64,000 nucleotides of DNA from Oreohelix idahoensis (taxonomy: Eukaryota; Mollusca; Gastropoda; Stylommatophora; Oreohelicidae). The DNA lies in assembly GCA_024509875.1 (NCBI GenBank), contig JAMPIV010008053.1, positions 1-64,000 on the forward strand, in the 5' to 3' direction. Below, in pieces: positions 21,675-31,267 of the stretch (its first letter is position 1; every line of letters starts with the position of its first letter). Under the pieces are notes generated by a model that made no database searches, was not told where the DNA came from, and worked only from the letters and a program-made list of their open reading frames with translations. The position numbers and the translations under genes were made by a program.

Positions 21675-22318
21675 TGTCACGGAGTGTTTTGATGGTATTT
21701 TGCATGTGTGGGTGTTCCCATGCTCCAGCAGGAGTTTATTAGTCATGTGAGTTGTTGTGAGCTGGGAATGCGTGCATTGTAATAAGTTAGCTACAGGGTT
21801 GTGAGCATTGCCTGAGACAAGCTGTTAGCTTTTGTGATGCGTGAATGAAGATCAGTGGAACGTGAAAGGGTTTTACGGGTTTTAGTGAATACGCATGAAA
21901 GAGGCAGTCAGAGAGAGGAGTGTGTTGGTTGGAGACGTGTGTTGAGTCAGTAGAAAGCAGACAGTAGACAAGAGACAGCATAGAGCGTAGAGAAGAGAAG
22001 GGTGGATGTCTATAGTAGGGCGCGAGTAGAGGGCCGGAGTTGTGTAGTAGATGCTGCAGTAGTTATTCATGAAGTAGCCTTTTTGTGGCTGTAGTTATTC
22101 CGAGAAGCAGAGTGTGTGCGGATACTCGGGATTTGTGATGTATCTAATATGTGTAATGGCCCTACGTCCATTGTGACTTATTGTGGATATAATATATTGT
22201 TGGAGATTGACAAAGCTGTTGGAGTTGTTCCTTAGACAGTGAGCTAGACGAGCGGTGTATAAGTGTTGTCTGACTTTCTACATATCCACATACACCCTAC
22301 TCGTCACATTGGGGGCTC
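21675..22318 (+). repeat. 5' LTR
   Basis: It begins TGTCACGGAGTG and ends ACTCGTCACA, so it has TG...CA ends within short inverted repeats (TGT/ACA). Length 644 bp. It matches the 3' LTR at 26817-27193 closely, except that bases 21986-22246 are absent there. A T-rich leader of about 1.9 kb (22338-24251) without a coding frame separates it from gag. Confidence 0.95.
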
Positions 22319-22337
22319 GTCTATTTGGATGTTACAA
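22319..22337 (+). promoter_or_regulatory. Primer binding site, tRNA-Pro-like
   Basis: Immediately after the LTR the sequence is TTGGGGGCTCGTCTATTTG. The core TGGGGGCTCGTC equals the first 12 bases of the tRNA-Pro primer site known from gammaretroviruses; the remaining bases differ. Confidence 0.75.
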
Positions 22338-24251
22338 ACGAACCCAAAGTTTTACAGTATTAAAGTGATCTGTGGTCAGTTAGTCGTCAGCCTACAGTTT
22401 GTTTTTCAGCGCAGCGAAGTGTGACAGCTTTACAGTAACCAGACGATTCAACACTGTTCAAATCTGGGTCAACGGTCAGCTGTGACTGTGTTCCGACGAG
22501 TAAACAGTGTGCTAGGAATGCTGTCTTACAGGTCTGTTTACATTCATTGCTTGCTGCGACTGTGAAACAGGGTATTGTGTGTGACCAAGAAGAACCTACT
22601 TTGTATCCAGAAGAATCTGTGGTGACCAGAAGAAGAGGAATGTGAAGCTGTCGTGTTGCAGTTTTCTACTCGACAGTGTGAAGTGGAAAACACGAGCCCT
22701 GTTTTCCAAGGTGTGTAGCTTGTGACGCTACAAAATCTGAATTGAGTGTATTGTGCCGTGCTGTGTGTGGTCTTCATATTTCATCAACCTTGGGACAGGC
22801 TGAAGACATTATAAACATATCTACACACTTGGAATTTAAGTATTATGTAGTTGTTCTGTGAACAATTAGTGTTCGTCATAATTCCTTAAGATACAGCTTA
22901 ATTAGATATTATTCTGTTGTTATTCGTTTAAGGAAGTTACGTAACATTCTTTCGTGCTCTAGTATACTAATGTTCTAGTACAGTGTGTATTAAGTTTCTA
23001 GTTTAAAAAAGTAATTTTTGTTTTATATAGCACTAACAGTGTATTTCATAAGAAATCAGTGGTTCTTCTTGTATACTGAGTACTTCTGTTTTCGCATGTA
23101 GCTTCTTCTCTTTAGTTCTGCTACTTTCTTGTTTCAGTAGTATAAGTCTACTTATTTTCTACTTCATCTTCAGTGTTGCTGTTCTACTATCGTCAGTTTT
23201 TACTCTTTCTGTATATGACTTTATATGTGATGTAGGTTTTAGGTTACATTCCAGTTACAATTGACTAACATACTTTGTGTATATCTCATCTACCTGTAAC
23301 TTGTAATTCTTGTCTGTTTTATACATTGTTTATATTGCTTACATCTGATTCACCTATAACTGTGCTAACTCTTTCTGTCATCCTTCTCTCTAGTTCTTCC
23401 GTACATTCTTATTTGTATTTTAATAGCTTGAATTATAAACTAAGTGTGTATTAACATATTCCTCACAGGAACTATTGTAGTGTTTGCGCTTCTCAAAGTT
23501 ACTGCTGCAGATGTGACTTGGAGACAACAGATCAGATCAGTTTATTGCCATAGCCTGCCATTCCAGTACACCAGAAAAAGCTATGTAACCTTAGTTTGTT
23601 TTGGTTCATTTCTAAGGCCATATTCCATTTATTTGTCCAAGTTGCTCTATAGGCTTCCCTTGGCACTCATTGTTTCAGTATTGTTGTTGGACGTGACGAT
23701 TATGTTATTTATTTGTGTTTTGATTTCATCTATAGGATTTTGCGCTATTTATTCTTAGAAGGGATCCTATCCTGTGGGCAGGATCAGTGGTATTGCCCTT
23801 CACGAATAAAGTGTGCATTTTGGCATTAGTTGTTTACGTGCAGTTTGTTATCGGTTGTGTGTTATATTCCCTCTTTGGCGTTTTGTGTATATGTTGTGTT
23901 CTTTAGTCATTTTCTTCTTACACTATCCTGTAAATACGTTAATTTTTTGAATCTCCTGTTTTCGTGCGTTATAGATGTCAGGTACTGTACATTTCAATAT
24001 TACTTCTGTCACACATCTTTCCTTTTTCTTATTACCGACCTACTAAGTTGTTGTTTGTTAAATTAGGGTGTACTGTTTATCATCATCATTTGTGTCATTG
24101 TTTGTTTTTTAGGGCTAATAATTTATTTGAGTAAGACAGTGAGTAAGGTATTATCTTAGTGGTTATTTAAGATATTATTTTGGGTTGTGAGCTATTTTGA
24201 CATTTTGGTTAGAGTATTTGAAGTGCATATAAGTCAGATATTTTCATAATC
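22338..24251 (+). other. Long untranslated leader of the LTR element
   Basis: About 1.9 kb of T/G-rich sequence between the primer site and the gag ATG. Frames of up to 104 codons at 23444-24066 are Phe/Leu/Cys-rich and show no family resemblance. I treat it as non-coding. Confidence 0.6.
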
Positions 24252-24614
24252 ATGTCAACACTTATGGATTTTATCCTCGTTGGTGAGAAAATAGGAAAGT
24301 CTGGAGAAGATCTCTTAGAGTTTGCACAAGCTCAATTTAAAGAGGTGCAGGAAAGACAAGAAAGACATGAGGAGCGAGAGAGAAGGAAAGCAGAAGAAGA
24401 GACTAAGAGGCTAGAGATACAGAAACAAATGAAAGAGATAGAAGCACAGAAAGAAATTAAAGAAATAGAAGCACAGAAAGAAATTAAAGAAATAGAAGCA
24501 CAGAAAGAAATTAAAGAGATAGAAGCACAGAAAGAAATTAAAAAGATAGAAGCAGACAAAGAGGTATCATTGAAAAAACTCGAGTTAGAGAAGTCAGGTT
24601 CAGACTCAGCATAA
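24252..24614 (+). CDS. Gag N-terminal coiled-coil protein (truncated)
   Basis: A frame of 120 residues from the first good ATG after the leader. It starts STLMDFILVGEKIGKSGEDLLEF, the N-terminal motif of Gmr1-like gag proteins (a short helix, then GKSGEDL or GYSGEEL). A charged coiled coil follows, with four to five copies of a 9-residue unit EAQKEIKEI (27-bp tandem repeats, 24433-24550). After the stop another frame reads YKLKLPIFNEAID, the usual start of the capsid domain, so the stop is a frameshift. Most of the capsid (some 250 residues in full-length relatives) is then deleted before the zinc knuckle. Confidence 0.75.
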   Translation: MSTLMDFILVGEKIGKSGEDLLEFAQAQFKEVQERQERHEERERRKAEEETKRLEIQKQMKEIEAQKEIKEIEAQKEIKEIEAQKEIKEIEAQKEIKKIEADKEVSLKKLELEKSGSDSA

Positions 24615-24670
24615 AAAAAGAATATGGGAGCATGTACAAGTTGAAACTCCCAATTTTCAACGAAGCCATA

Positions 24671-25780
24671 GATCCCCCAGGAAACAGCAGAATATGGCAG
24701 AGTCTGTAGGCCGAGATCACCTCAGACTAGCACTCAGGGTAGTCCACAGAAGAGCCAGCGTGAGGAGTACAGATGCTTTGTATGTAATGGGATTGGCCAC
24801 CTTCAATTTAATTGTCCTAATAGGAAGTTTGAACGCGCAAGTTCGGTGGTAGTCTTAGATGCATTCAACAACGAGAGTTGTGAAGGGTTCAGACCACTTT
24901 TTCATAAAGATGAGACACCAATTCTGATTTGTGGCCACCCACTTCCATGTTTGTCAGCAGTTCATACAGATGGGAACATAGTCTTGCATCCAGGGTACGT
25001 AGGACAGAAAGTTGTATCTGTCTTAAGGGATACAGGATGTACGACAGTTGGGGTGCGGAGATCGTGCATTGAGGGGTCTCGTTGGTTGGGTCAAACTGCT
25101 CGTTGTATCACTTTTGGTGGCAGGGTAGAGTTTTACCCTCTGGTGTTGATAGATATTGATACGCCATTCTTGCGGGGTAGGGTAAAAGCATGTGTTCTCG
25201 ATGATAATGCGGTCGCTGATCTGATACTTGGAAATATTCGTGGTATCAAAGAATGCACTGATGACGATATCAAACTATGGAAGCACAAACATAGAGACGA
25301 TATTTATGGAGGAACTACTAGATTGCAAGGAAAACCTAGGGTAATTCCTGTATATATCATGTCATTTGGTAATGTCCGAGTTGCTGATACTTCGGTATTA
25401 AATTTAATTTCACCCAAACGAGAAGATATATCGTTTCCAAAACAGATGGGTCAACCAGAAACTAACATTGAGAGGCATATTATATCAGCAAAGGAATGGG
25501 GTGAACGTAAGATGAATATTCAAGAAAGGGCAGTAAATGAAACAAAGGTGAACTTTACTTTGCCAGAAGAAGGCGAATCTGTCAAATATCCTGAGACTGA
25601 CCGGATGAAAGAAGAGCGCAGAAAACTGATTGAGAAGTATCGCAGAGTAGGTCATGGTGCTCGTATGCCACATGAGAAACATTACATAAGAGAAACCAGT
25701 GACTTAAGAGATTCCAGACACTTTAGAGGAAGCCGCATGAGTAGTAATGATTACTGTGATTTTTTTTTGGTGTGTGTTCG
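24671..25780 (+). CDS. Gag zinc knuckle and retropepsin-like protease
   Basis: The frame is open from a stop at 24668 into the SINE at 25760; no ATG is required if it was made by frameshift. A CCHC knuckle (CFVCNGIGHLQFNC) lies at 24774-24815. The protease active site is VLRDTGCT at about 25018-25042 and the second conserved segment is ADLILGNIRG at 25211-25240, about 65 residues later, as in gypsy proteases. The 170 residues after the protease are Lys/Glu-rich and unrecognised. The frame has no internal stops, although the element lacks a polymerase, so it may have been mobilised until recently by a relative. Confidence 0.8.
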
Positions 25781-26016
25781 TCCGCTAATACTCGAGGCGA
25801 AATCTCAGGTTATTATTTTATGTCTAGCCTGACATTGATTTTACGTGAGTATCCCTTTATTTCTTGTACAGAGACAGGTGTCCCTCGCCATTCAGGCAAA
25901 TATTCGCCGATTTCGGAGGTACCCATTGCAGCTGGGTCGGCTCAGGAGCCGCCAGTCCCTGGTCGACGACACTCCTTCAAATGTCCTCGCCAGGTCTCGA
26001 GTTAATCCAGTCCAAA
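25758..26016 (-). mobile_element. tRNA SINE body nested in the LTR element
   Basis: Positions 25770-25798 and 25920-26015 match, on the minus strand, the body of the SINE at 7860-8000 (GGCTCCTGAGCCG, GTCGACCAGGGACTGGCGG, ACTCGAGACCTGGCGAGG). It has an A tail (T9 at 25760). The tRNA-like head is absent, so it is 5'-truncated. About 120 bp at 25799-25919 have no counterpart in the 7.8-kb copy and are either an insertion or a subfamily difference. It ends the upstream protease-region frame. Confidence 0.85.
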
Positions 26017-26273
26017 ACATTGCCGCTGGGCAGACAAAAGAGAGAGTAACCATCTTTACAGTAGAGCACGTCATAGATGGAGTGATGGTGGTGAGAGCTA
26101 TTGTTGAAGCTGCGGTAGTAAGCGGGGGTATCGTCAGCCTAAATGGAGCAGCTACCCTGAAGAGTATGACCAAGGCTGAGATTAATATGGTGCCGGAAGA
26201 GGCCTCTGGTAATATAATATTGAAATTACAGAGCCCGAAAACTAACATCACTAACTCAGAAGGGAAGGCCTAA
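26017..26273 (+). CDS. Remaining 3' coding end of the LTR element
   Basis: Right of the SINE a frame of about 85 residues runs to a TAA at 26271 (TKERVTIFTVEHVIDG, IVSLNGAATLKSMTKAEINM). I do not recognise it as reverse transcriptase, RNase H or integrase. It is probably what remains between the protease and the deleted polymerase region, or an element-specific 3' ORF. From its end to the polypurine tract (26274-26796) nothing coding is seen. Confidence 0.45.
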
Positions 26274-26796
26274 CAGAGTGATTTGTATAAATAAGTGTCA
26301 AAGTGACTTAGATAAAATGTGAGAAGATTTTTGCAAGTAGTCAACTTTTGATGCTTTCTGATTTAGACAAAATTTTCTTTCTCAGGGCAGATGCTTCGTC
26401 ATTGGTCATATGTGATTGCCACTAGTTTTCTGCAATCTGCCAAGTCAGCAAGCAGCTGAACACTAACCTTACAACAGTTTGATGTTACTAGTAGGACAAG
26501 ATACCAAACAAAAGAATTTTGATTATGATAAAGCATGTTTACTTGTAGTTATATTTGTATAAGTTTGATGATTTTACATGAAGTTTGTAGATTATGCAGG
26601 CATTTCTTTGATATGAAAATGAATTTTGTTTAACTTTAAAAATATTGAATTTGATTATCGCTAGAATAATTTGTATGCTATTAGTGTGGGTTGATGTATT
26701 TTGTATGGAAGCATTGTTTACTTTCATGATGTATTTTAGGTTTGATGATGTATAGGACTGCCATCTCTCTCTTCACGGTGAAAAACCCCAGTTTTT

Positions 26797-26816
26797 AAAG
26801 TGGGGAACGGGGTGGA
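26797..26816 (+). promoter_or_regulatory. Polypurine tract
   Basis: AAAGTGGGGAACGGGGTGGA directly precedes the TG of the 3' LTR, in the position of the plus-strand primer of LTR retroelements. Confidence 0.8.
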
Positions 26817-27193
26817 TGTCACGGAGTGTTTTGATGGTATTTTGCATGTGTGGGTGTTCCCATGCTCCAGCGGGAGTTTATTAGTCATGTGAGTTGTTGT
26901 GAGCTGGGAATGCGTGCATTGTAATAAGTTAGCTACAGGGTTGTGAGCATTGCCTGAGACAAGCTGTTAGCTTTTGTGATGCGTGAATGAAGATCAGTGG
27001 AGCGTGAAAGGGTTTCATGGGTTTTAGTGAATACGCATGAAAGGGGAAGTCAGAGAGAGGAGGAGTGTGTTGGTTTAGACGTGTGTTGAGTCAGTAGAGA
27101 GTAAACAGTAGAAAGGAGACAGCATAGAGACGACGAGCGGTGTATAAGTGTTGTCTGACTTTCTACATATCCACATACACCCTACTCGTCACA
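26817..27193 (+). repeat. 3' LTR with internal deletion
   Basis: It begins TGTCACGGAGTG and ends CTCGTCACA like the 5' LTR but is 377 bp, because about 260 bp (equivalent to 21986-22246) are missing. Outside the gap the LTRs differ by a few substitutions and small indels. Confidence 0.95.
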
Positions 27194-27224
27194 CCCTGAG
27201 AAAACGCCAAGTCCCTACTCACTC

Positions 27225-27257
27225 ATAATGCTAGTGTGGAAGGCCATGCGGTCACAT
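27225..27257 (-). repeat. 33-bp copy of the 32.2-kb terminal word
   Basis: Nearly identical to 32193-32225 (both contain GTGGAAGGCCATGCGGTCAC). It lies 31 bp from the end of the gypsy element. Confidence 0.8.
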
Positions 27258-27420
27258 ACGTCCCTGGCCACACAAATGTATCCCAGAGGGAGACATTTGC
27301 GTACTATCAACTGACTGTTATAAACGACTAACCCATTGGTAGACGCTCTCAGAGGGAAAAAAATAATTTTTTCGTAAATCGAGTGATCCCAGTACATTTA
27401 TAATGCGTAAAACGGGGGAT

Positions 27421-27610
27421 TCATAAAATATGTTTATACACTTCACCATTGAACAGTATTGATGAAAAATCAATAGTACAACCTGTAAAAAAGTCATCAC
27501 CTATGTGTGTTGGGTCTATGATTTTTCGGTTGTGTCTGGCAATATTGAACAGAAGTGGATTCAGGAATGCTGAGAAAGGGTTTCCACAGACTACGCAAAA
27601 AAGTAATATA
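27421..27610 (-). CDS. Coding-like segment, unknown
   Basis: The minus strand reads NPLLFNIARHNRKIIDPTHI, then GDDFFTGCTIDFSSILFNGE, ending VYKHIL and TGA at 27421. Composition is like real protein, not low complexity, but no family is recognised. It lies downstream of 28369-29080 on the same strand and may be the end of the same protein. Confidence 0.35.
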
Positions 27611-27611
27611 T

Positions 27612-28930
27612 AGTATTTATAGAATTTGATAGACATATATATAACATAGGTATAATATTCCTATTGAATAGTGGGGAATGCTCGGCAATGGGGCGTCGAT
27701 TTTTAAAAATAGAAAACGCTCCGTCTGTGATGGAGCATGTCAGAGAAGGTGCGGTCAGGAGATGTAAAAGGCGTTTGGATGGGTATGTGTTCGGAAGAAT
27801 AAAAATTTGACGTACATGATTCAGTGTTTCATAAAAAATATCTGTCAGAAAGGGTCATTGGCTTGAACAATGTGAGTAGCCATATACGATCATTGAGGTT
27901 GTAAACAGCATCACTAAGCAAAATCGCCAAAATACATTCTCGATGCGATTGAACATTATAAAATGGTCTTTCCATAACACAAAAGTCAGAAAAAGCTGTG
28001 AGTTTATTTTAACACATGGACAAAAAAAAAACTCTGTATGTGTCACAAAGGAAAAATATGTGTGTTTGCGTCAATAGTGTGGTTAGCGATTTTTTGTCAC
28101 ATGTAAAATTCATCAAGAAGAGAGTACACAAAAAAAAATAAAAAATTTTGTGAAAATATAAGTCCTATTATAAAGATTTTCAAAGGAAAAAAGTTGGGTG
28201 TAATTTGTACTGTCAGTGGGGGGGTGACAACGTCTCTAAGCTATGGACATCTCAGTGACGTACTATTCTAATCATAAAAACCAATTTCGTAGTCCTGACA
28301 CTTGCAAACTTTTTTTTCTTGTATAATGCTAGAAAGGGAACTACGAAGAAGTATTTATAGAATTTGATTTAAAAGGTAAATTCCTGTTTTGGGGAACCTG
28401 CGATCGATATAGAAACGCTCCGTCTGTGATGGAGCATGTCAGAGAAGGTGTCAGGAGATGAAAAGGCGTTTGGATGGGTAGGGAAGAATAAATTTGACGT
28501 CTGATTCATCATATATCTGTCAGAAAGGGTCATTGGCTTGAACAATGTGAGTAGCCATATACGATCATTGAGGTTGTAAACAGCATCACTAAGCAAAATC
28601 GCCAAAATACATTCTCGATGCGATTGAACATTATAAAATGGTCTTTCCATAACACAAAAGGAAAGCTGTGAGTTAACACATAAAAAAAAACTCTCATGTG
28701 TCACAAAGGAAAAATATGTGTGTGCGTATAGTGTGGTAGCTTTTGTCACAAAATTCATCAAGAAGAGAGAAAAAAAATAAAAACTGTTGTAAAGCATAAG
28801 TCCTATTATAAAGATTTTCAAAGGCAAAAGTTGTGTAATTTGTACTGTGGGTGACTACGTCTCTAAGATCAGTGAGTACTATTCTAATCATAAAGATTTC
28901 GTACCTGACACTTGCAAAATTTTTTTTGTA
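27612..28930. repeat. Direct tandem duplication, about 740 and 580 bp
   Basis: Both units start AGTATTTATAGAATTTGAT (27612 and 28349). They share a block of about 145 bp without differences (27845-27990 against 28515-28660). Outside this block the first unit carries many 1-5 base extra stretches relative to the second (GTGCGGTCAGG against GTGTCAGG, GATGTAAAAGG against GATGAAAAGG), while the reverse is rare. The second unit keeps an open minus-strand frame that the first has lost. Confidence 0.9.
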
Positions 28931-29080
28931 TAACTAGAGAACTGAGATAATTTAAAGTTCTGTTTAACCTGGATAACATAGTGTTGTAGATCTGCAAATG
29001 TTTGCGAAAGTTCTTCAATTTCTTGACGTAGCGGTGTAAAAGATGTAGTCTTAATGACAGTCCATGTCGACGAAGAAACT
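28369..29080 (-). CDS. Coding-like region, unknown, two frameshifts
   Basis: From 29080 the minus strand reads LRQEIEELSQTFADLQHYV and IQVKQNFKLSQFSSYTKKIL. After a shift it reads MIRIVLTDLRDVVTHST and FENLYNRTYALQQF. After another shift come MERPFYNVQSHRECILAILL, SDAVYNLNDRIWLLTLFKPM and HPNAFSSPDTFSDMLHHRRS, with a stop at 28369. It has an amphipathic helical start and a mixed hydrophobic middle. I do not recognise a family. Sense-strand continuity with 29.65-31.2 kb suggests one disrupted gene of the putative element. Confidence 0.45.
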
Positions 29081-29099
29081 TAAATAATTATATAACATT

Positions 29100-29368
29100 T
29101 TTTTTCCCTCTAACCAGCTTTCCAGCGGCAGCTCTTTTGGCCCAATGACATGTCATTGCAAGGCTGGGGGATCAGTGGACTTTCCTTCCAACCCAGTCAG
29201 GAGCTTCGCTCCTTCTCATCCACATGGAACTTATGTGCAGGAGCAGTTCAGGTTATTCAGTCAAATTTCCGGTCGTAAACATTCCTTCAAACGCTGACAC
29301 CCGGGTTTGAACCATGAAAACCTGGTCGCCAGTACAACGCCGTAGCCATTACACCAGCGCAGCTCCCC
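29100..29368 (-). mobile_element. tRNA-derived SINE, second subfamily
   Basis: The 13-bp duplication ATTATATAACATT at 29087-29099 and 29369-29381 bounds it. On the minus strand it starts GGGGAGCTGCGCTGG, with A box TGGTGTAATGG and B box GGTTCAAACCC, then a body ending in a short A tail. The head is close to the SINE at 7765, but the 3' half (CCTTGCAATGACATGTCATT, GGGCCAAAAGAGC) is different. It splits the coding-like region of the surrounding element. Confidence 0.94.
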
Positions 29369-29384
29369 ATTATATAACATTAAA

Positions 29385-30150
29385 ACACAGTGGCGTCACG
29401 CCATAATAACTTATTAGTAGATGTGGGTGTTGCAGACGTCATAACTGTCAATATCGTCAGTATCATCAGCAGGATCTTGACTGAGGCTGACATCTTTCTG
29501 AAAAAAAAAATATTTCCTACCAAAAAAAAAAAATGGATACTAGTGACTTTATATGATGGAGAACGAGGGGTAGTACTATGAAGTGTGAGTACTTGTTGGG
29601 TACTATTGCTGGGGAAGTACCTTTTTGTTATTAGAGAAGATTGATTCTCCAATAAACCAATAATCGTTGAACTGGACGTTTACGAATTTGACATGAGGAA
29701 CTTGGCAATTTCCATCAAGATAACTTTTTCCCTCGTCAATCGTTGATCACAAGAGGATGGCGTATTTCGCACTGTCGAGTGGGTGATGGCTGCAGTTGTC
29801 GAGGGTAAGGATGAAGTAGTGTTGAAATGGTGCACCTCATGCTGCGTGTTGTGGGGCTGTCTGCGTTTTCTTCACAATTTCATACGTACTTGCTCTTGAG
29901 GTAACCAGACACATTTTGTTAACGGTGGGGAGACATCTGTTGTTCCAGAATGTGGGAGCTTCGTTGCTGTGTGAAATTCAGTGTTGTCTGGACTGATCAC
30001 ACTTTCGTGGTCACTCTCGGGATCTGCTGTATCTAGGTCAGATTCGTGTCTCAGTAGAGGTGATGGAAGAATAATATCATCTTCTTTAAGTGTGCATGTA
30101 GCGCTGTCTGTGTTTTCTTATTAGACGTTGCTGTGTGTCGAGTATCATTA
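29385..30150 (-). CDS. Acidic coding-like segments, unknown, broken
   Basis: Minus-strand segments with protein-like composition appear in more than one frame. One has LPSPLLRHESDLDTADPESD, HESVISPDNTEFHTATKLPH and VSPPLTKCVWLPQEQVRM (about 30100-29885). A later one has VILMEIAKFLMSNS and the acidic DVSLSQDPADDTDDIDSYDV (about 29490-29430). Stops and frameshifts separate them. They would lie between the repeat ORF and 28369-29080 in one transcript. No family recognised. Confidence 0.35.
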
Positions 30151-30287
30151 TCTTCAGTAAACTGGTTATTGTAAATTGCTCTACTGTGAATCACGTGCAG
30201 GGGCGTTTCGTCTTCACTATTGTTGCAGTGTTCAGTAGTGTGTTGTGCCATTCTGCTTGTGAAACAGCGTTGTCTGTGTGTTCTTCA

Positions 30288-30710
30288 CAATATCTATTGA
30301 TGTTCTCAGATTCTCTCTGGTGCTATGTATTGTTGCTCTCTGGTTCGCTCTGGCAATATCTAATGTTGCTCTTTGATTCTCTCTGGCAATATGTATTGTT
30401 GCTCTCTGGTTTGCCCAGGCAATGTCTATTGATGTTCTTAGATTCTCTCTGGTGATATGTATTGTTGCTCTCTGGTTTGCTCTCATAATATCTAATGTTG
30501 CTGTTTGATTCTCTCTGGCAATATCTATTGTTGCTTTCTGATTGACTCCGGCAATATTTATTGTTGATCTCTGGTTTTCTCCAGCAATATTTATTGTTGA
30601 TGTCTGGTTCTCTCCAGCAATATGTATTGTTGATCTCTGGTTGTCTCCGGCAATATGTACTGTTGCTCTCTGTTTCTCTCCGGCAATATGTATTGTTGCT
30701 CACGTATATG
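30288..30710 (-). repeat. Thirteen 33-bp units coding 11-residue repeats
   Basis: The word ATTGTTGCTCTCTGG or a variant starts at 30296, 30329, 30362 and so on to 30692, always 33 bp apart. In the minus-strand ORF each unit gives 11 residues, such as SNNTYCQRESK or INNKYCWRKPE; Asn, Tyr, Cys and Arg positions are the most constant. Units differ from each other by several substitutions, so this is an old array that kept an exact period and mostly kept its frame. Confidence 0.95.
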
Positions 30711-31207
30711 TGTCTGGTACTTCGATTGGTGGTGATTGGCGGGCGCTGGTATCTCCAGTTAGTTGTCTGCCATCGACTGTACAGTCTTCTTCTCATCTGC
30801 TGTGGGTATCTTTCAGGCAGTTGAGAATGATGTTCGCCACCAAAGAATGCGGGGCGGTGTGGGAGCTGACAAGGAATAGGAGACTGATGGGTATCAGAGT
30901 GTGACATGATCTGATAGTTCTTCCTCCACCCTCCTACCGGTTCTACATTCATTTTCCAACCATTCTCGGTTGTTAACTGACACTTCTGTTGCTTCTCTAT
31001 GTTGATGTTATTTATTTGCAGTGTCATTCCTTTCTTTATTAGACCAACAAAATTTCTTACTGCTATACGATGGTGTCTTCTATTTAGACTACTCCAATCT
31101 GCTCTTGTTATGACAGTGTCTCTTTCCCATTTTCTAATATGTTGTTGTTGCTGCTGTTGTGTATACAACGCCTGTTGTTGCTGCCGTTGTTCTTGACTTT
31201 GATCCAT
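30323..31207 (-). CDS. Gln-rich protein with 11-residue Cys/Asn repeats
   Basis: ATG at 31207, 294 codons, ending at a TAG inside the repeat array (a one-base change from the TAT or TAC of other units); the same frame continues beyond to about 30196. It starts with a Gln tract (DQSQEQRQQQQ and QQQQQQHIRKW). A basic region follows (RADWSSLNRRHHRIAVRNFV, GMTLQINNINIEKQQK), then a Pro/Arg-rich linker, and twelve 11-residue repeats fill the C-terminal half. No signal peptide or membrane segment. Position after a primer-like site suggests a gag-like product of the putative element, but I see no capsid or zinc knuckle motif, and the single Cys per repeat does not form CCHC. Function unknown. Confidence 0.55.
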   Translation of the reverse strand: MDQSQEQRQQQQALYTQQQQQQHIRKWERDTVITRADWSSLNRRHHRIAVRNFVGLIKKGMTLQINNINIEKQQKCQLTTENGWKMNVEPVGGWRKNYQIMSHSDTHQSPIPCQLPHRPAFFGGEHHSQLPERYPQQMRRRLYSRWQTTNWRYQRPPITTNRSTRHIYVSNNTYCRRETESNSTYCRRQPEINNTYCWREPDINNKYCWRKPEINNKYCRSQSESNNRYCQRESNSNIRYYESKPESNNTYHQRESKNINRHCLGKPESNNTYCQRESKSNIRYCQSEPESNNT

Positions 31208-31245
31208 TATAGTGATTATGCCTGTCTGCTTTCACCAAGAAAAAA

Positions 31246-31263
31246 GGACAGGTCACTGCGCCA
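31246..31263 (-). promoter_or_regulatory. Possible primer binding site, tRNA-Ser-like
   Basis: On the minus strand TGGCGCAGTGACC; the first nine bases (TGGCGCAGT) equal those of the tRNA-Ser primer sites used by 17.6/297-type gypsy elements. It lies 40 bp upstream of the ORF start. Confidence 0.4.
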
Positions 31264-31267
31264 ATTT

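Larger units (their letters stand above)
21675..27193 (+). mobile_element. Non-autonomous Ty3/gypsy element with both LTRs
   Basis: It has LTRs at both ends, a primer site, a gag N-terminus, a zinc knuckle, an aspartic protease and a polypurine tract, but no reverse transcriptase, RNase H or integrase anywhere inside 5.5 kb. The flanks CCCTA (21670-21674) and CCCTG (27194-27198) are a probable 5-bp duplication with one change. The gag coiled coil and the form of the protease (VLRDTGCT, LILGNIRG) resemble Gmr1-like gypsy elements; the polymerase part of such an element may be what is seen at 42.8-45.1 kb, though the two need not be the same family. A SINE inserted later at 25.76 kb. Confidence 0.88.

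Noticed and set aside
23444..24066. Two hydrophobic frames in the leader of the LTR element
   Set aside because: T-rich leader sequence between primer site and gag; no domain, and an env-like gene would be expected 3' of pol, not here.
24332..24559. Minus-strand frame rich in Ser/Ile/Cys repeats
   Set aside because: It is the complement of the 27-bp gag repeats.
29380..29652. 90-codon minus-strand frame with a signal-peptide-like stretch
   Set aside because: The hydrophobic segment appears only in this frame; an overlapping frame has an acidic reading that fits the neighbouring segments better. Neither is certain.
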